Assembly: GCF_022374935.2 (NCBI RefSeq)
Contig: NZ_CP092430.2
Coordinates: 1,302,001 to 1,366,000, forward strand
DNA length: 64,000 bases
Reading direction: 5' to 3'
From: Mycolicibacter virginiensis
Lineage (GTDB): Bacteria > Actinomycetota > Actinomycetes > Mycobacteriales > Mycobacteriaceae
In this document: piece by piece, positions 29,942-38,226 of the stretch
How positions within the stretch are numbered: position 1 is the first letter of the stretch
Layout: each line of letters starts with the position of its first letter
Translations under genes and position numbers: made by a program
Notes under the pieces: generated by a model
What the model was told of the DNA's origin: nothing
Database searches by the model: none
What the model saw: only the letters and a program-made list of their open reading frames with translations

Positions 29942-31048
29942 GTGAGTCCCGTGCGCGGCGGCAGATCGGCCGCACTGCCGACATTTCCCTGGGACACCCT
30001 GGCCGAGGCGACGGCGCTGGCCAAGGCGCATCCCGACGGCATCGTCGACCTGTCCGTCGGCACCCCGGTCGATCCGGTGGCCCCGGTCATCCGCGAGGCA
30101 CTGGCTGCGGCTTCCTCCGCGCCGGGGTATCCCACCACCGCCGGCACTGCGGCGCTGCGCGCCTCGGCGGTCGCCGCACTGCAACGGCGTTACGGGATCA
30201 CCGGCCTGGCCGAGTCGGCGGTGCTGCCCGTCATCGGCACCAAAGAACTCATCGCCTGGCTGCCGAGCCTGCTCGGCCTCGGCGACCAGGATGTGGTCGT
30301 GGTCCCCGAACTGGCCTACCCGACCTACGAAGTGGGTGCCCGGCTGGCCGGGGCGCGGTGGGTGCGCAGCGATGCCCCGCAGTCACTCGACGGCCCGCCG
30401 CCGGCCCTGGTGTACCTGAATTCGCCGAGCAACCCGACCGGGGCGATCGCGACCGCCGACGAGCTGCGCGCCGTCGTGGGCTGGGCCCGCGAGCACGACG
30501 TCCTGGTGGTCTCCGACGAGTGCTACCTGGGCCTGGGCTGGGACTCCGAGCCGCGGTCGGTGCTGCACCCGGCGGTGTGCGACGGCGACCACCGCGGCCT
30601 GCTGGCGGTGCATTCGCTGTCGAAGACCTCCTCGCTGGCGGGGTACCGAGCCGGTTTCGTCGCCGGGGACGCCGTGGTGGTGGCCGAACTGCTCGCGGTC
30701 CGCAAACACGCCGGGATGATGGTTCCCACCCCGATTCAGGCCGCCATGGTCGCGGCCCTCGACGACGACGCCCACGAGCAGCAGCAGCGTGAGCGCTACG
30801 CCCGCCGCCGCGCGACGCTGCTGCCGGCGATGCAGGCGGCCGGCTTCACCATCGAGCTGTCGCAGGGCGGGCTCTACCTGTGGGCCACCCGCGGCGAGGC
30901 GTGCCGCAACACCGTCGACTGGCTGGCCCAGCGCGGCATCTTGGTAGCGCCCGGAGAGTTCTACGGCCCGGCCGGCGCCCAGTACGTGCGGGTGGCGCTC
31001 ACGGCCACCGACGAGCGGATCGCCGCGGCGGCGGCCCGGCTGGGTTAG
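29942..31048 (+). CDS. Class I/II aminotransferase, annotated type succinyldiaminopimelate transaminase (DapC-like)
   Basis: 368 residues from GTG 29942 (GTG 29951 possible). PLP fold type I: the lysine is in HSLSKTSSLAGYRAGF, the substrate/PLP segments are YLNSPSNPTGAIATADEL, DECYLGLGW and the start DLSVGTPVDPVAPVIREAL. Corresponds to Rv1178, usually called DapC-like although M. tuberculosis has another DapC (Rv0858c); the true substrate is not settled. dapD and dapE are 11 kb away in this window. In M. tuberculosis a ferredoxin gene (fdxC) precedes it; none is found here. It overlaps the HNH gene by 4 bp at the convergent end. Confidence 0.88.
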   Translation: MSPVRGGRSAALPTFPWDTLAEATALAKAHPDGIVDLSVGTPVDPVAPVIREALAAASSAPGYPTTAGTAALRASAVAALQRRYGITGLAESAVLPVIGTKELIAWLPSLLGLGDQDVVVVPELAYPTYEVGARLAGARWVRSDAPQSLDGPPPALVYLNSPSNPTGAIATADELRAVVGWAREHDVLVVSDECYLGLGWDSEPRSVLHPAVCDGDHRGLLAVHSLSKTSSLAGYRAGFVAGDAVVVAELLAVRKHAGMMVPTPIQAAMVAALDDDAHEQQQRERYARRRATLLPAMQAAGFTIELSQGGLYLWATRGEACRNTVDWLAQRGILVAPGEFYGPAGAQYVRVALTATDERIAAAAARLG

Positions 31049-31743
31049 CCGCCCGGCGCGCCGCATTCAACGGTGAGAATCCGCTCGATCGCGTCGTGCT
31101 CCGCCTGGGTCACCCACAGGCCGTAGCCGGACTTCACCGCTACGATCCGCGAGACGTAGGCGCAGCGATAGGACTTGTTGGGCGGTAGCCAGGTGGCTGC
31201 GTCGCCGTCGCCCTTCTGCTCGTTGATCGGGCCGCTGGTGGCCTGCAGGTTCAGCGGATCGTTGGCGAAGTTGCGGCGGGTGAGCTCATCCCACTGCTGG
31301 GCGCCCTTCTGCCAGGCATCCGACAACGCCACGACATGATCGATCTGCACCGCCTGGGAGGTATCCCGACCGCGCCGGAAAGCGATCGCGGTGCCGGTGT
31401 AGGGATCGTTCAAGACGCCAGATGTCACCACGCAATCGGCGGTGCCCGGTTTGAACTCGATGTCGACCAGGTCGCGGCGCAGGATGTCGTTGCGGGTGTC
31501 GCAGCCGTTGTGCCCGCCGGGCACCGTGACGTCGTCGCTCCACGCCTGGCCGAACAGGACGCGCGAGTAGCCGGTCTTGGGGGCTCGGCCCTTGATCGGC
31601 AGCGCGTCGAGCACGGCCAACTCGGCGGATCCGTCGGCGGCCCCGACCGGAACCGGATCCGCGGTAGCGGCCGGCGCCACGACCAGCAAGGCCGCGGTCA
31701 GCGCGGCAAAACAGCCCGACCACCTGCGTCGCTGGTCGACCAC
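31045..31743 (-). CDS. Secreted HNH endonuclease family protein (DUF1524-like)
   Basis: 232 residues from GTG 31743, with GGAGG 4 bases upstream. Signal peptide CFAALTAALLVVAPAATA-DP. The C-terminal nuclease core reads VQIDHVVALSDAWQKGAQQW, FANDPLNLQATSGPINEQKG and DAATWLPPNKSYRCAYVSR: the His of the beta-beta-alpha metal motif followed by Asn and the conserved N/K pair. Exported enzymes of this type are common in actinobacteria and are thought to digest extracellular nucleic acid, but no substrate is known here. Its 5' region carries the tandem hairpin repeat at 31759-31862. Confidence 0.85.
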   Translation of the reverse strand: MVDQRRRWSGCFAALTAALLVVAPAATADPVPVGAADGSAELAVLDALPIKGRAPKTGYSRVLFGQAWSDDVTVPGGHNGCDTRNDILRRDLVDIEFKPGTADCVVTSGVLNDPYTGTAIAFRRGRDTSQAVQIDHVVALSDAWQKGAQQWDELTRRNFANDPLNLQATSGPINEQKGDGDAATWLPPNKSYRCAYVSRIVAVKSGYGLWVTQAEHDAIERILTVECGAPGG

Positions 31744-31758
31744 GGCACCTCCACTCCC

Positions 31759-31862
31759 GGCGGCTTAGCGAGGCTCGACGAAGGAGAGGCGAAGCTGGAA
31801 CCGCCGCATGAGCCCGGCGGTTCAGCGAGGCTCGACGAAGGAGAGGCGAAGCTGGAACCGCC
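31759..31862 (+). repeat. Tandem pair of the 57-bp-period hairpin repeat
   Basis: Two 47-bp cores (31759-31805 and 31816-31862) with a 10-bp spacer GCATGAGCCC; the period is 57 bp. Each core starts GGCGG(T/C)T(C/T)AGCGAGG and ends GAAGCTGGAACCGCC, so its ends pair (GGCGGTTCAGC with GCTGGAACCGCC, one bulged G). The copies differ at two positions near the start. Lies in the 208-bp gap between the HNH gene start and psuG. Confidence 0.9.
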
Positions 31863-31951
31863 GCATGAACCCGGTGAACAGTCGCGGACGCTACCAGCTG
31901 GGCCCGACACGAGCGATGCGCGCTGATCGCCGCGCGCCATAGGCTGAGCGG

Positions 31952-32854
31952 ATGCGCATCCATCCCGAGGTCGCCGAGGCGCTGGCCGCCGGGCGGGCCG
32001 TGGTGGCGTTGGAGAGCACGATCATCAGCCACGGTCTGCCGCGTCCGGACAATCTGCGCATTGCCCGCGCCATCGAGCATGCCGTCCGATCCGCGGGCGC
32101 GGTACCGGCCACCATCGCGATCATCGACGGCCAGCCACACATCGGCCTCGACGATGATGCGCTGCATCGCATCGCCATTGGGAGCACGGCGATCAAGATC
32201 AGTGTCCGCGAGATCGCGATGCTGGCAGCGGTGGCCGGCGACGGTGCGACCACGGTCGCCGCGACCGCGCACCTGGCGGCGGCAGCCGGCATCACGGTGT
32301 TCGCCACCGGCGGGTTGGGCGGTGTGCATCGCGGCGCACAGCACAGCTACGACGAGTCCGCGGATCTGACCACGTTGTCGCGCACCCCGGTGCTGGTGGT
32401 GTGTTCGGGCGTGAAGTCGATCCTGGACATCGGTGCGACGTTGGAGCGGTTGGAGACGCTGTCGGTGGGGGTTATCGGCTACCGCACCGACCGCTTTCCG
32501 GCCTTCTACCTCGCCGACTCCGGCCACCCACTCGACTGGTGGGTCCAGACGCCCAAACAGGCTGCCGCGGTGCTGCGGGCTCGCGACCGGCTGGGCACCG
32601 ACGGCTACGGCCTGGTGCTGGCCAACCCGATTCCCGCCGACGCCGAGCTGGACCGCGAACTACATGACCGGGTGCTGGCTGAAGGATTGGCAGCCGCGCG
32701 GGCCGCGGACATCCACGGCAAGGACGTCACCCCGTTCCTGCTGGACTATTTCCACCGCGAGACGCACGGCGCATCGGTGGCCGCCAACGTCGCACTGGTG
32801 CTGGCCAATGCGCGGGTGGCCGCCGAGATCGCCGTGGCCTACGCCGCCGGGTGA
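31952..32854 (+). CDS. psuG: Pseudouridine-5'-phosphate glycosidase
   Basis: 300 residues from ATG 31952. Splits pseudouridine 5'-phosphate into uracil and ribose 5-phosphate. Family residues: Glu in VVALESTIISHGLPRPDN, Lys in GSTAIKISVREI, Asp in SYDESADLTTLSRTPV and Lys in CSGVKSILDIGATLE; DWWVQTPKQAAAVLRAR is also typical. The usual partner, the PfkB-type pseudouridine kinase PsuK, is not in the window. Psi-catabolism genes are not at this place in M. tuberculosis, so the gene is part of the variable segment between dapC-like and rocA. Confidence 0.93.
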   Translation: MRIHPEVAEALAAGRAVVALESTIISHGLPRPDNLRIARAIEHAVRSAGAVPATIAIIDGQPHIGLDDDALHRIAIGSTAIKISVREIAMLAAVAGDGATTVAATAHLAAAAGITVFATGGLGGVHRGAQHSYDESADLTTLSRTPVLVVCSGVKSILDIGATLERLETLSVGVIGYRTDRFPAFYLADSGHPLDWWVQTPKQAAAVLRARDRLGTDGYGLVLANPIPADAELDRELHDRVLAEGLAAARAADIHGKDVTPFLLDYFHRETHGASVAANVALVLANARVAAEIAVAYAAG

Positions 32855-32890
32855 CCGAGCGCGGCAGCGTATCTGGGCGCATCCTGGGTT

Positions 32891-34528
32891 ATGGACGCCA
32901 TCACCGAAGTACCGGTTCCGGTCAACGAGCCCGTCCACGACTACGCCCCGGGCTCGGCGGAACGCACCCGACTGCGCACCGCACTGGCCGCGCTCGCCGA
33001 CCAACCCCGCGACTTGCCGCACATCATCGCCGGCCGGCATCGGATGGGCGACGGTGCGCGCATCGACATCGCCCAGCCGCACCGACACGCCGCCGTGCTG
33101 GGCACGCTGACCAACGCTACCCACGCCGACGCCACCGCCGCGGTCGAAGCCGCCGCCGCGGCCAAGAGCGACTGGGCGGCAACCCCGTTCGACGAACGCG
33201 CGGCCATCTTCCTGCGTGCCGCCGACCTACTGGCCGGTCCGTGGCGAGAGACCATCGCCGCCTCGGGCATGCTCGGCCAGTCCAAGACCGTCTATCAGGC
33301 CGAGATCGACGCGCCGTGCGAACTCATCGACTTCTGGCGGTTCAATGTCGCTTTCGCCCGCCAGATCCTGACGCAGCAACCCATCAGCAGCCCGGGAGTG
33401 TGGAACCGCAGCGACTACCGGCCGCTGGACGGCTTCGTCTACGCCATCACCCCGTTCAACTTCTCCTCGATCGCCGGCAACCTGCCCACCGCCCCGGCGC
33501 TGATGGGCAACACGGTGATCTGGAAGCCGTCCGTCACCCAGACCCTCGCCGCCTACCTGACCATGCAGCTGCTGCAGGAGGCCGGATTGCCACCGGGGGT
33601 GATCAACCTGCTCACCGGTGACGGCTACGCGGTTTCCGAGGTGGCGCTGGCGGATTCGCGGTTGGCCGGAATCCACTTCACCGGCTCGACGGAGACTTTC
33701 CGCGCGCTGTGGCGACAGGTGGGCGCCAACATCGACCGATACGGCAGCTACCCACGACTGGTGGGGGAGACCGGTGGCAAGGACTTCGTGGTGGCGCATG
33801 CTTCGGCGCGGCCGGACGTGCTGCGTACTGCGCTGATTCGGGGTGCCTTCGACTACCAGGGGCAGAAGTGCTCGGCCGCCTCGCGGGCATACATTCCGCG
33901 CTCGTTGTGGCGGCGATTCGGCGACGACCTGCTGGCCGCCACAGCGGAGCTACGCTACGGCGACGTCACCGACCTGACCAATTTCGGTGGCGCGCTGATC
34001 GACGGGCGGGCGTTCGCCAAGAACGTGCGTGCTATCGAGCGTGCCAAGGCCGCCACCGGAGTCGAGATCGCGGTCGGCGGTGAATACGACGACAGCGTGG
34101 GTTACTTCGTGCGGCCCACAGTGCTGCTCTCCGACGATCCGGCCGACGAGATGTTCAGCACGGAGTACTTCGGCCCGCTGCTGTCGGTGCACGTCTATGC
34201 CGACGAGCAGTACGCGCAGATTCTCGACCTCATCGACACCGGATCGCGCTACGCGCTGACCGGGGCGGTTATCGCAGAGGACCGGCACGCGGTGCGTACC
34301 GCGTTGCAGCGGTTGCGGTTTGCCGCCGGGAACTTCTACGTCAACGACAAACCGACCGGTGCGGTGGTGGGGCAGCAGCCGTTTGGCGGGTCGCGCAACT
34401 CGGGAACCAACGACAAGGCGGGTTCACCGCTGAACCTGCTGCGCTGGACGTCGGCGCGAACGATCAAAGAGACCTTCCTTCCGCCCACCGAGCACGGTTA
34501 CCCGCACATGGCGATGCCGCCGACCTGA
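32891..34528 (+). CDS. rocA: Delta-1-pyrroline-5-carboxylate dehydrogenase
   Basis: 545 residues from ATG 32891. Aldehyde dehydrogenase superfamily, P5C dehydrogenase type: the catalytic Cys is in YQGQKCSAASRAYIP, the Glu in GETGGKDFVVAH, and NAD contacts in ITPFNFSSIAGNLP and IHFTGSTETFRALW. It oxidises glutamate semialdehyde to glutamate in proline catabolism. Corresponds to Rv1187. In M. tuberculosis the proline dehydrogenase gene (Rv1188) follows; here it does not. Confidence 0.95.
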   Translation: MDAITEVPVPVNEPVHDYAPGSAERTRLRTALAALADQPRDLPHIIAGRHRMGDGARIDIAQPHRHAAVLGTLTNATHADATAAVEAAAAAKSDWAATPFDERAAIFLRAADLLAGPWRETIAASGMLGQSKTVYQAEIDAPCELIDFWRFNVAFARQILTQQPISSPGVWNRSDYRPLDGFVYAITPFNFSSIAGNLPTAPALMGNTVIWKPSVTQTLAAYLTMQLLQEAGLPPGVINLLTGDGYAVSEVALADSRLAGIHFTGSTETFRALWRQVGANIDRYGSYPRLVGETGGKDFVVAHASARPDVLRTALIRGAFDYQGQKCSAASRAYIPRSLWRRFGDDLLAATAELRYGDVTDLTNFGGALIDGRAFAKNVRAIERAKAATGVEIAVGGEYDDSVGYFVRPTVLLSDDPADEMFSTEYFGPLLSVHVYADEQYAQILDLIDTGSRYALTGAVIAEDRHAVRTALQRLRFAAGNFYVNDKPTGAVVGQQPFGGSRNSGTNDKAGSPLNLLRWTSARTIKETFLPPTEHGYPHMAMPPT

Positions 34529-34541
34529 TACCCTGGGGGGT

Positions 34542-34889
34542 ATGAGTCATTACCAGGAAGTCCTCAACGAGCTGAACCCGCAGCACCGCGACCTTCGGCA
34601 ACAGATTCCCGGCGTCTACCAAGCGTTCGGCGAAATGAGCAAGGCCACCTTCGAATCCGGCGCCTTGGAGCGCAAGGTCAAAGAGCTGATGGCGATGGCG
34701 ATGGGCGTGGTGCAGGGCTGCGACGGCTGCATCGCCTCACACGCACGGGCGGCGGCACGCGCCGGTGCCACCAAGCAAGAGGCCGCCGAGGCCATCGGCG
34801 TCAGCATTCTCATGCACGGCGGGCCGGCCACCATTTACGGGGCTCGTGCCTACACGGCGTTCTGCGAATTCGCCGACGACACGGATTAA
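34542..34889 (+). CDS. Carboxymuconolactone decarboxylase family protein (AhpD-like)
   Basis: 115 residues from ATG 34542. The all-helical CMD fold with the AhpD redox motif CDGCIASHARAA (C-x2-C-x3-H, near residues 65-72); VKELMAMAMGVVQGC and EAIGVSILMHGGPATIYGARAY are family-typical. AhpD-like proteins often act as peroxidase or disulfide-reducing adaptors; others are of unknown role. It starts 13 bp after rocA and is followed by a convergent SufR-like regulator. Confidence 0.88.
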   Translation: MSHYQEVLNELNPQHRDLRQQIPGVYQAFGEMSKATFESGALERKVKELMAMAMGVVQGCDGCIASHARAAARAGATKQEAAEAIGVSILMHGGPATIYGARAYTAFCEFADDTD

Positions 34890-34913
34890 CGATTCTGCGT
34901 CGAGCCGGCCGGG

Positions 34914-35633
34914 TCAGCTGCCGATCACCTTGGCGATGCACAGTTCCGGTTCGACGAACGGTTCCAACTCTGCGCTGCCGCCGGGAGCGTTCTCGGCGTT
35001 GAGCAGCCCACGCAGCAGGCCCCGGTGCATGGCACAACTGACCTCGGGGTGTACTCGGGCCAAGTCGCGAACCGGGCACGCGTGCAGCAGAATCGTGCGC
35101 CGGCGGTCGTTGTCGTCGCCTTCGGTCGCCGCGGTCAGTTCCGCGCCGAACCCCATCCGCGCGAAAATCCCGGCGATCCGGTCGGCGCACTCGTCGATAC
35201 CGGCGGCCGATCCGTTCGGGGCGGCGGGGCTCTCGGCGGCGGTGTCGTCGGAGGCCAGGATCCGGTCGGCCCAGCGCTGGCCCGCTCGTTCGGCACGCTC
35301 CTGGCGCTCAGCGGCGGTCTCGCCGAGCTCCATGGCCAATATCTCGGCGAGGCTGCGGTAATCCAGCCGGTCGCGGACCGCCACGTAGCCGGTGCGAGGC
35401 CGCCCGACGCCGTCGCGTTTGATCCGGGTCCGGGCGACCGCCCCGTCCTCACACAGCGCATCGAGGTGGAAGCGCACCGTGGTGACGTGCAGGTTCATCC
35501 GCTCGGCGAGCTCGGCGGCGTCGACTGCACCACTGGCAGCGCCCACCAACCGCAGCACTCGGTCTCGTTGCTGGTTGCGTGGCAACCGCTGACTGCGAGC
35601 GGTGCCCTGCCGCTGGGCGGACTGGTCGTGCAT
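34914..35633 (-). CDS. SufR-like winged-helix regulator with C-terminal cysteines
   Basis: 239 residues from ATG 35633, preceded by AAGGAGAGG. N-terminal winged helix: NQQRDRVLRLVGAASGAVDA, ELAERMNLHVTTVRFHLDAL, RTRIKRDGVGRPRTGYV. The C-terminal domain has LHACPVRDLARVHPEVSCAM and a later Cys in EPELCIAKVIGS. That resembles the Cys-bearing C-terminus of SufR-type Fe-S repressors, but the spacing (C-x13-C-x31-C) differs from the classic one, so cluster binding is an inference. A dyad lies 26-40 bp upstream (35659-35673). It converges with the AhpD-like gene. Confidence 0.82.
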   Translation of the reverse strand: MHDQSAQRQGTARSQRLPRNQQRDRVLRLVGAASGAVDAAELAERMNLHVTTVRFHLDALCEDGAVARTRIKRDGVGRPRTGYVAVRDRLDYRSLAEILAMELGETAAERQERAERAGQRWADRILASDDTAAESPAAPNGSAAGIDECADRIAGIFARMGFGAELTAATEGDDNDRRRTILLHACPVRDLARVHPEVSCAMHRGLLRGLLNAENAPGGSAELEPFVEPELCIAKVIGS

Positions 35634-35658
35634 GGGGGTACCTCTCCTTGAGGGATTG

Positions 35659-35673
35659 CCCATAAATTAAGGG
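35659..35673. promoter_or_regulatory. Dyad CCCATAA-A-TTAAGGG upstream of the SufR-like gene
   Basis: Seven-base arms with one mismatch around one base, 26 bp upstream of the ATG at 35633 and in the only AT-rich patch of the region. It is placed to serve as autoregulatory operator for the winged-helix protein. Confidence 0.4.
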
Positions 35674-35761
35674 AACTGATTCGTTGATACCACTTGTGGG
35701 GGTCGGCCGCTGTCCGGTCGCTCGGCCGGGCCGGGGGTGCGGACGGGGTAACGTCCCCCAG

Positions 35762-37174
35762 ATGCTGCTGACCTCGCTGGCTGCCGACGGCGCGAACGCC
35801 CCGGACATCGCCGATGCGGTGCGTATCGACAACACCCAACTGAGCCGTGCCGAGTTGAGTGCCGCTTCCGCGGCGGTACTCGAAGACCTTGCTGGTGCGC
35901 CGACGGTCGCGGTACTGGCCACCCCTACGGCGCAGACCGTGCTGGCGGTCACCGGCTGTCTGCTTGCCGGGGTACCGGTGGTACCGGTCCCCGCTGACGT
36001 CGGCGTCGCGGAACGCCAGCACATCCTGCGTGACTCGGGAGCGCAGGCCTGGCTGGGGGACCGGCCCGACGACCTCGCCGGCCTACCGCACTTCCCGGTG
36101 CGCGCCGGATCGTCGCACCAATTGCCCGAACCGGATTCACGCGGCGAAGACGACACCGCGCTGATCATCTACACCTCCGGCACCACCGGCCCGCCCAAAG
36201 GCGTGCAACTGAGCCGGCGGGCGCTGGCCGCGGACCTGGACGCACTGGCGCAGGCCTGGCAGTGGAGCCCCGATGACGTGCTGGTGCACGGCTTGCCGAT
36301 GTACCACGTGCACGGCTTGGTCTTGGGCCTGTTGGGTTCGTTGCGGGTGGGCAACCGTTTCATACACACCGGAAAGCCGACGCCGGAGGCATACGCGGCT
36401 GCACGCGGCACGGTGTATTTCGGGGTGCCCACCGTGTGGTCGCGGGTGGTGGCCGACGCGAGCGCTGCCGCGGCGCTGCGGCCCGCGCGGTTGCTGGTCT
36501 CGGGCAGCGCGGCGCTCCCCGTCCCGGTGTTCGACGCCCTCGTTGCCCAGACCGGTCATGCCCCCATCGAGCGGTATGGCAGCACCGAGTCGCTGATCAC
36601 GGTGAGTACCCGGGTTGACGGCGAGCGGCGCCCGGGATGGGTGGGTCTGCCGTTGCACGGGGTGCAGACCAAGCTCGTCGCGGATGACGGCGCCCCGGTG
36701 CCGCACGACGGCGCGACGATCGGCCGGCTCGCGGTGCGGGGGCCGACGCTGTTCAACGGTTATCTCAACCGGCCCGACGCCACCGCCGAGGCGTTCGACG
36801 CCGATGGGTGGTACCGCACCGGGGATGTGGCGGTGATCGACGGCGACGGCATGCATCGGATTGTCGGCCGCGAATCGGTCGATCTGATCAAGACCGGCGG
36901 CTTCCGGGTCGGGGCCGGAGAGATCGAGACGGCGTTGCTGGGTCATCCCGCGGTTTCCGAAGTGGCCGTCGTCGGATTGCCCGACGAAGACCTGGGGCAG
37001 CGGATCGTTGCGTTCGTCGTACCCTCGGCCGGCGGCGCTGCGCAGCCCAGCGACTTGATCGACTATGTCGGTCAACAGCTGTCGGCGCACAAGCGGCCTC
37101 GCGAGGTACGGCTCGTGGATGCCTTGCCGCGCAACGCGATGGGAAAGGTGCTCAAGAAAGCGCTGCTGACGTAG
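35762..37174 (+). CDS. fadD36: FadD36, acyl-CoA synthetase
   Basis: 470 residues from ATG 35762. ANL-family adenylating enzyme: P-loop IIYTSGTTGPPKGVQLSRR, Y(G)STES at ERYGSTESLIT, YRTGDVAVIDGDG and the C-terminal Lys in LPRNAMGKVLKKAL. Short for a FadD protein but the same size as Rv1193 (FadD36), which it closely resembles. Substrate chain length cannot be read. Followed 38 bp later by a small lipoprotein gene. Confidence 0.93.
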   Translation: MLLTSLAADGANAPDIADAVRIDNTQLSRAELSAASAAVLEDLAGAPTVAVLATPTAQTVLAVTGCLLAGVPVVPVPADVGVAERQHILRDSGAQAWLGDRPDDLAGLPHFPVRAGSSHQLPEPDSRGEDDTALIIYTSGTTGPPKGVQLSRRALAADLDALAQAWQWSPDDVLVHGLPMYHVHGLVLGLLGSLRVGNRFIHTGKPTPEAYAAARGTVYFGVPTVWSRVVADASAAAALRPARLLVSGSAALPVPVFDALVAQTGHAPIERYGSTESLITVSTRVDGERRPGWVGLPLHGVQTKLVADDGAPVPHDGATIGRLAVRGPTLFNGYLNRPDATAEAFDADGWYRTGDVAVIDGDGMHRIVGRESVDLIKTGGFRVGAGEIETALLGHPAVSEVAVVGLPDEDLGQRIVAFVVPSAGGAAQPSDLIDYVGQQLSAHKRPREVRLVDALPRNAMGKVLKKALLT

Positions 37175-37212
37175 GCTCCGCTTGCGCGAATCGAAACCAG
37201 AAGGGTGGGCCC

Positions 37213-37509
37213 GTGAAGCCTAGGAACCGATTCAGTCTCGCCGCTGTCACCGCCCTCGCCTGCGCGGCGGTCCTACTCGGCGGCTGTTCGGCGGTGGACA
37301 AGGTCATCAACAAGGGTGGCGACACCACCTGCGGAGAGTTCAACGGCCACACCGACGAGAAGCAGCGCTCAGAGATCTCCAAGATGCTCAAGGACCGAAA
37401 GGGCGGCGAGCCCTCGAACCTGGAGCTGTCGGGAACACAGGTGGCGGTCAGCGCTTACTGCAAGACGATCGGGAAAGACAGCGACAAGATCAGCAGGGCG
37501 ATGCTGTAG
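37213..37509 (+). CDS. Small lipoprotein with an HdeA-like pattern
   Basis: 98 residues from GTG 37213 with AGAAGGG upstream. Lipobox VLLGGCSAV near residue 24. The mature part TTCGEFNGHTDEKQRSEISK followed by SGTQVAVSAYCKTIGKDSDKI resembles the HdeA acid-stress chaperone layout: C-x-x-F near the start, DE..Q, and a second Cys about 45 residues later that would form a disulfide. The similarity is by pattern only. It is 3 bp from the convergent TetR stop. Confidence 0.65.
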   Translation: MKPRNRFSLAAVTALACAAVLLGGCSAVDKVINKGGDTTCGEFNGHTDEKQRSEISKMLKDRKGGEPSNLELSGTQVAVSAYCKTIGKDSDKISRAML

Positions 37510-37512
37510 CGC

Positions 37513-38196
37513 TCATTCGCGGCTGCGGTCACCGCAGGGGCCTGCCGGTTCCCAGCTTCGCATCGCGCACTGGACTCCGTCGTCATCGAGCGGGGCCACC
37601 GGCAATGGCAATTGGTCACTGCGACAGCGCATCCCGTCGATAAGGATGGCCACGAAACGACGCCACAGGTGTGCGTCGACATGGCCCGCGAACTCGCTCA
37701 CGGTGCCGGCCAGCAGACCGAAGATCGGCATATCGGTATCGGACAGTTCCGGGCGCAGGCGACCGTCGATGCGCGCCCGTTCGACGAGGCGCTTCTGAAC
37801 GGGAATGAGTCGCTCCTGGGCGGCTGTCACGCGATCGCCGCCGTATGACTTGCTGAAGGCGATCTCCCGCAATCCCCGGTCGGTCGCGGTGATCTCACAC
37901 ATCTGCTCGACGTACCAGACGAACCCCTGCCAGGGATCTGGTTGTTGCAGAGCTGCTTCCGCCAAATCCGCCAGCTGGTTCAGGCCGTCTTCGAAGATCG
38001 CCTCGAGCAACTCCTCTTTGCTGGCGAACCGTCGGTAGACCGTGCCCACCCCTACGCCCGCATGGTGAGCGACATCGTTGAGGTTGGGCTCCAGTCCCTT
38101 GCTGGCAAACAGGTCGCGGGCCGCTTCCAGGATGCGCTTCCTGTTGCGCTCGGCGTCCTTGCGCAACGGGCGGTCCGTCGTCTCACTCACGTTCAC
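37513..38196 (-). CDS. TetR-family regulator divergent from mmpS-mmpL
   Basis: 227 residues from GTG 38196 (GTG 38190 also possible). HTH: RKRILEAARDLFASKGLEPN, LNDVAHHAGVGVGTVYRRFA, then SKEELLEAIFEDGLNQL. The C-terminal ligand domain (about residues 75-205) includes FVWYVEQMCEITATDRGLRE. It is divergent from the MmpS/MmpL pair; in M. abscessus, TetR repressors next to MmpS5/MmpL5-like pairs control drug export, so the same role is likely here. A dyad overlapping a -35 element is present at 38227-38243. Confidence 0.9.
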   Translation of the reverse strand: MNVSETTDRPLRKDAERNRKRILEAARDLFASKGLEPNLNDVAHHAGVGVGTVYRRFASKEELLEAIFEDGLNQLADLAEAALQQPDPWQGFVWYVEQMCEITATDRGLREIAFSKSYGGDRVTAAQERLIPVQKRLVERARIDGRLRPELSDTDMPIFGLLAGTVSEFAGHVDAHLWRRFVAILIDGMRCRSDQLPLPVAPLDDDGVQCAMRSWEPAGPCGDRSRE

Positions 38197-38226
38197 CTGC
38201 CAAGTGTAATCGGCACAACATTAAAC

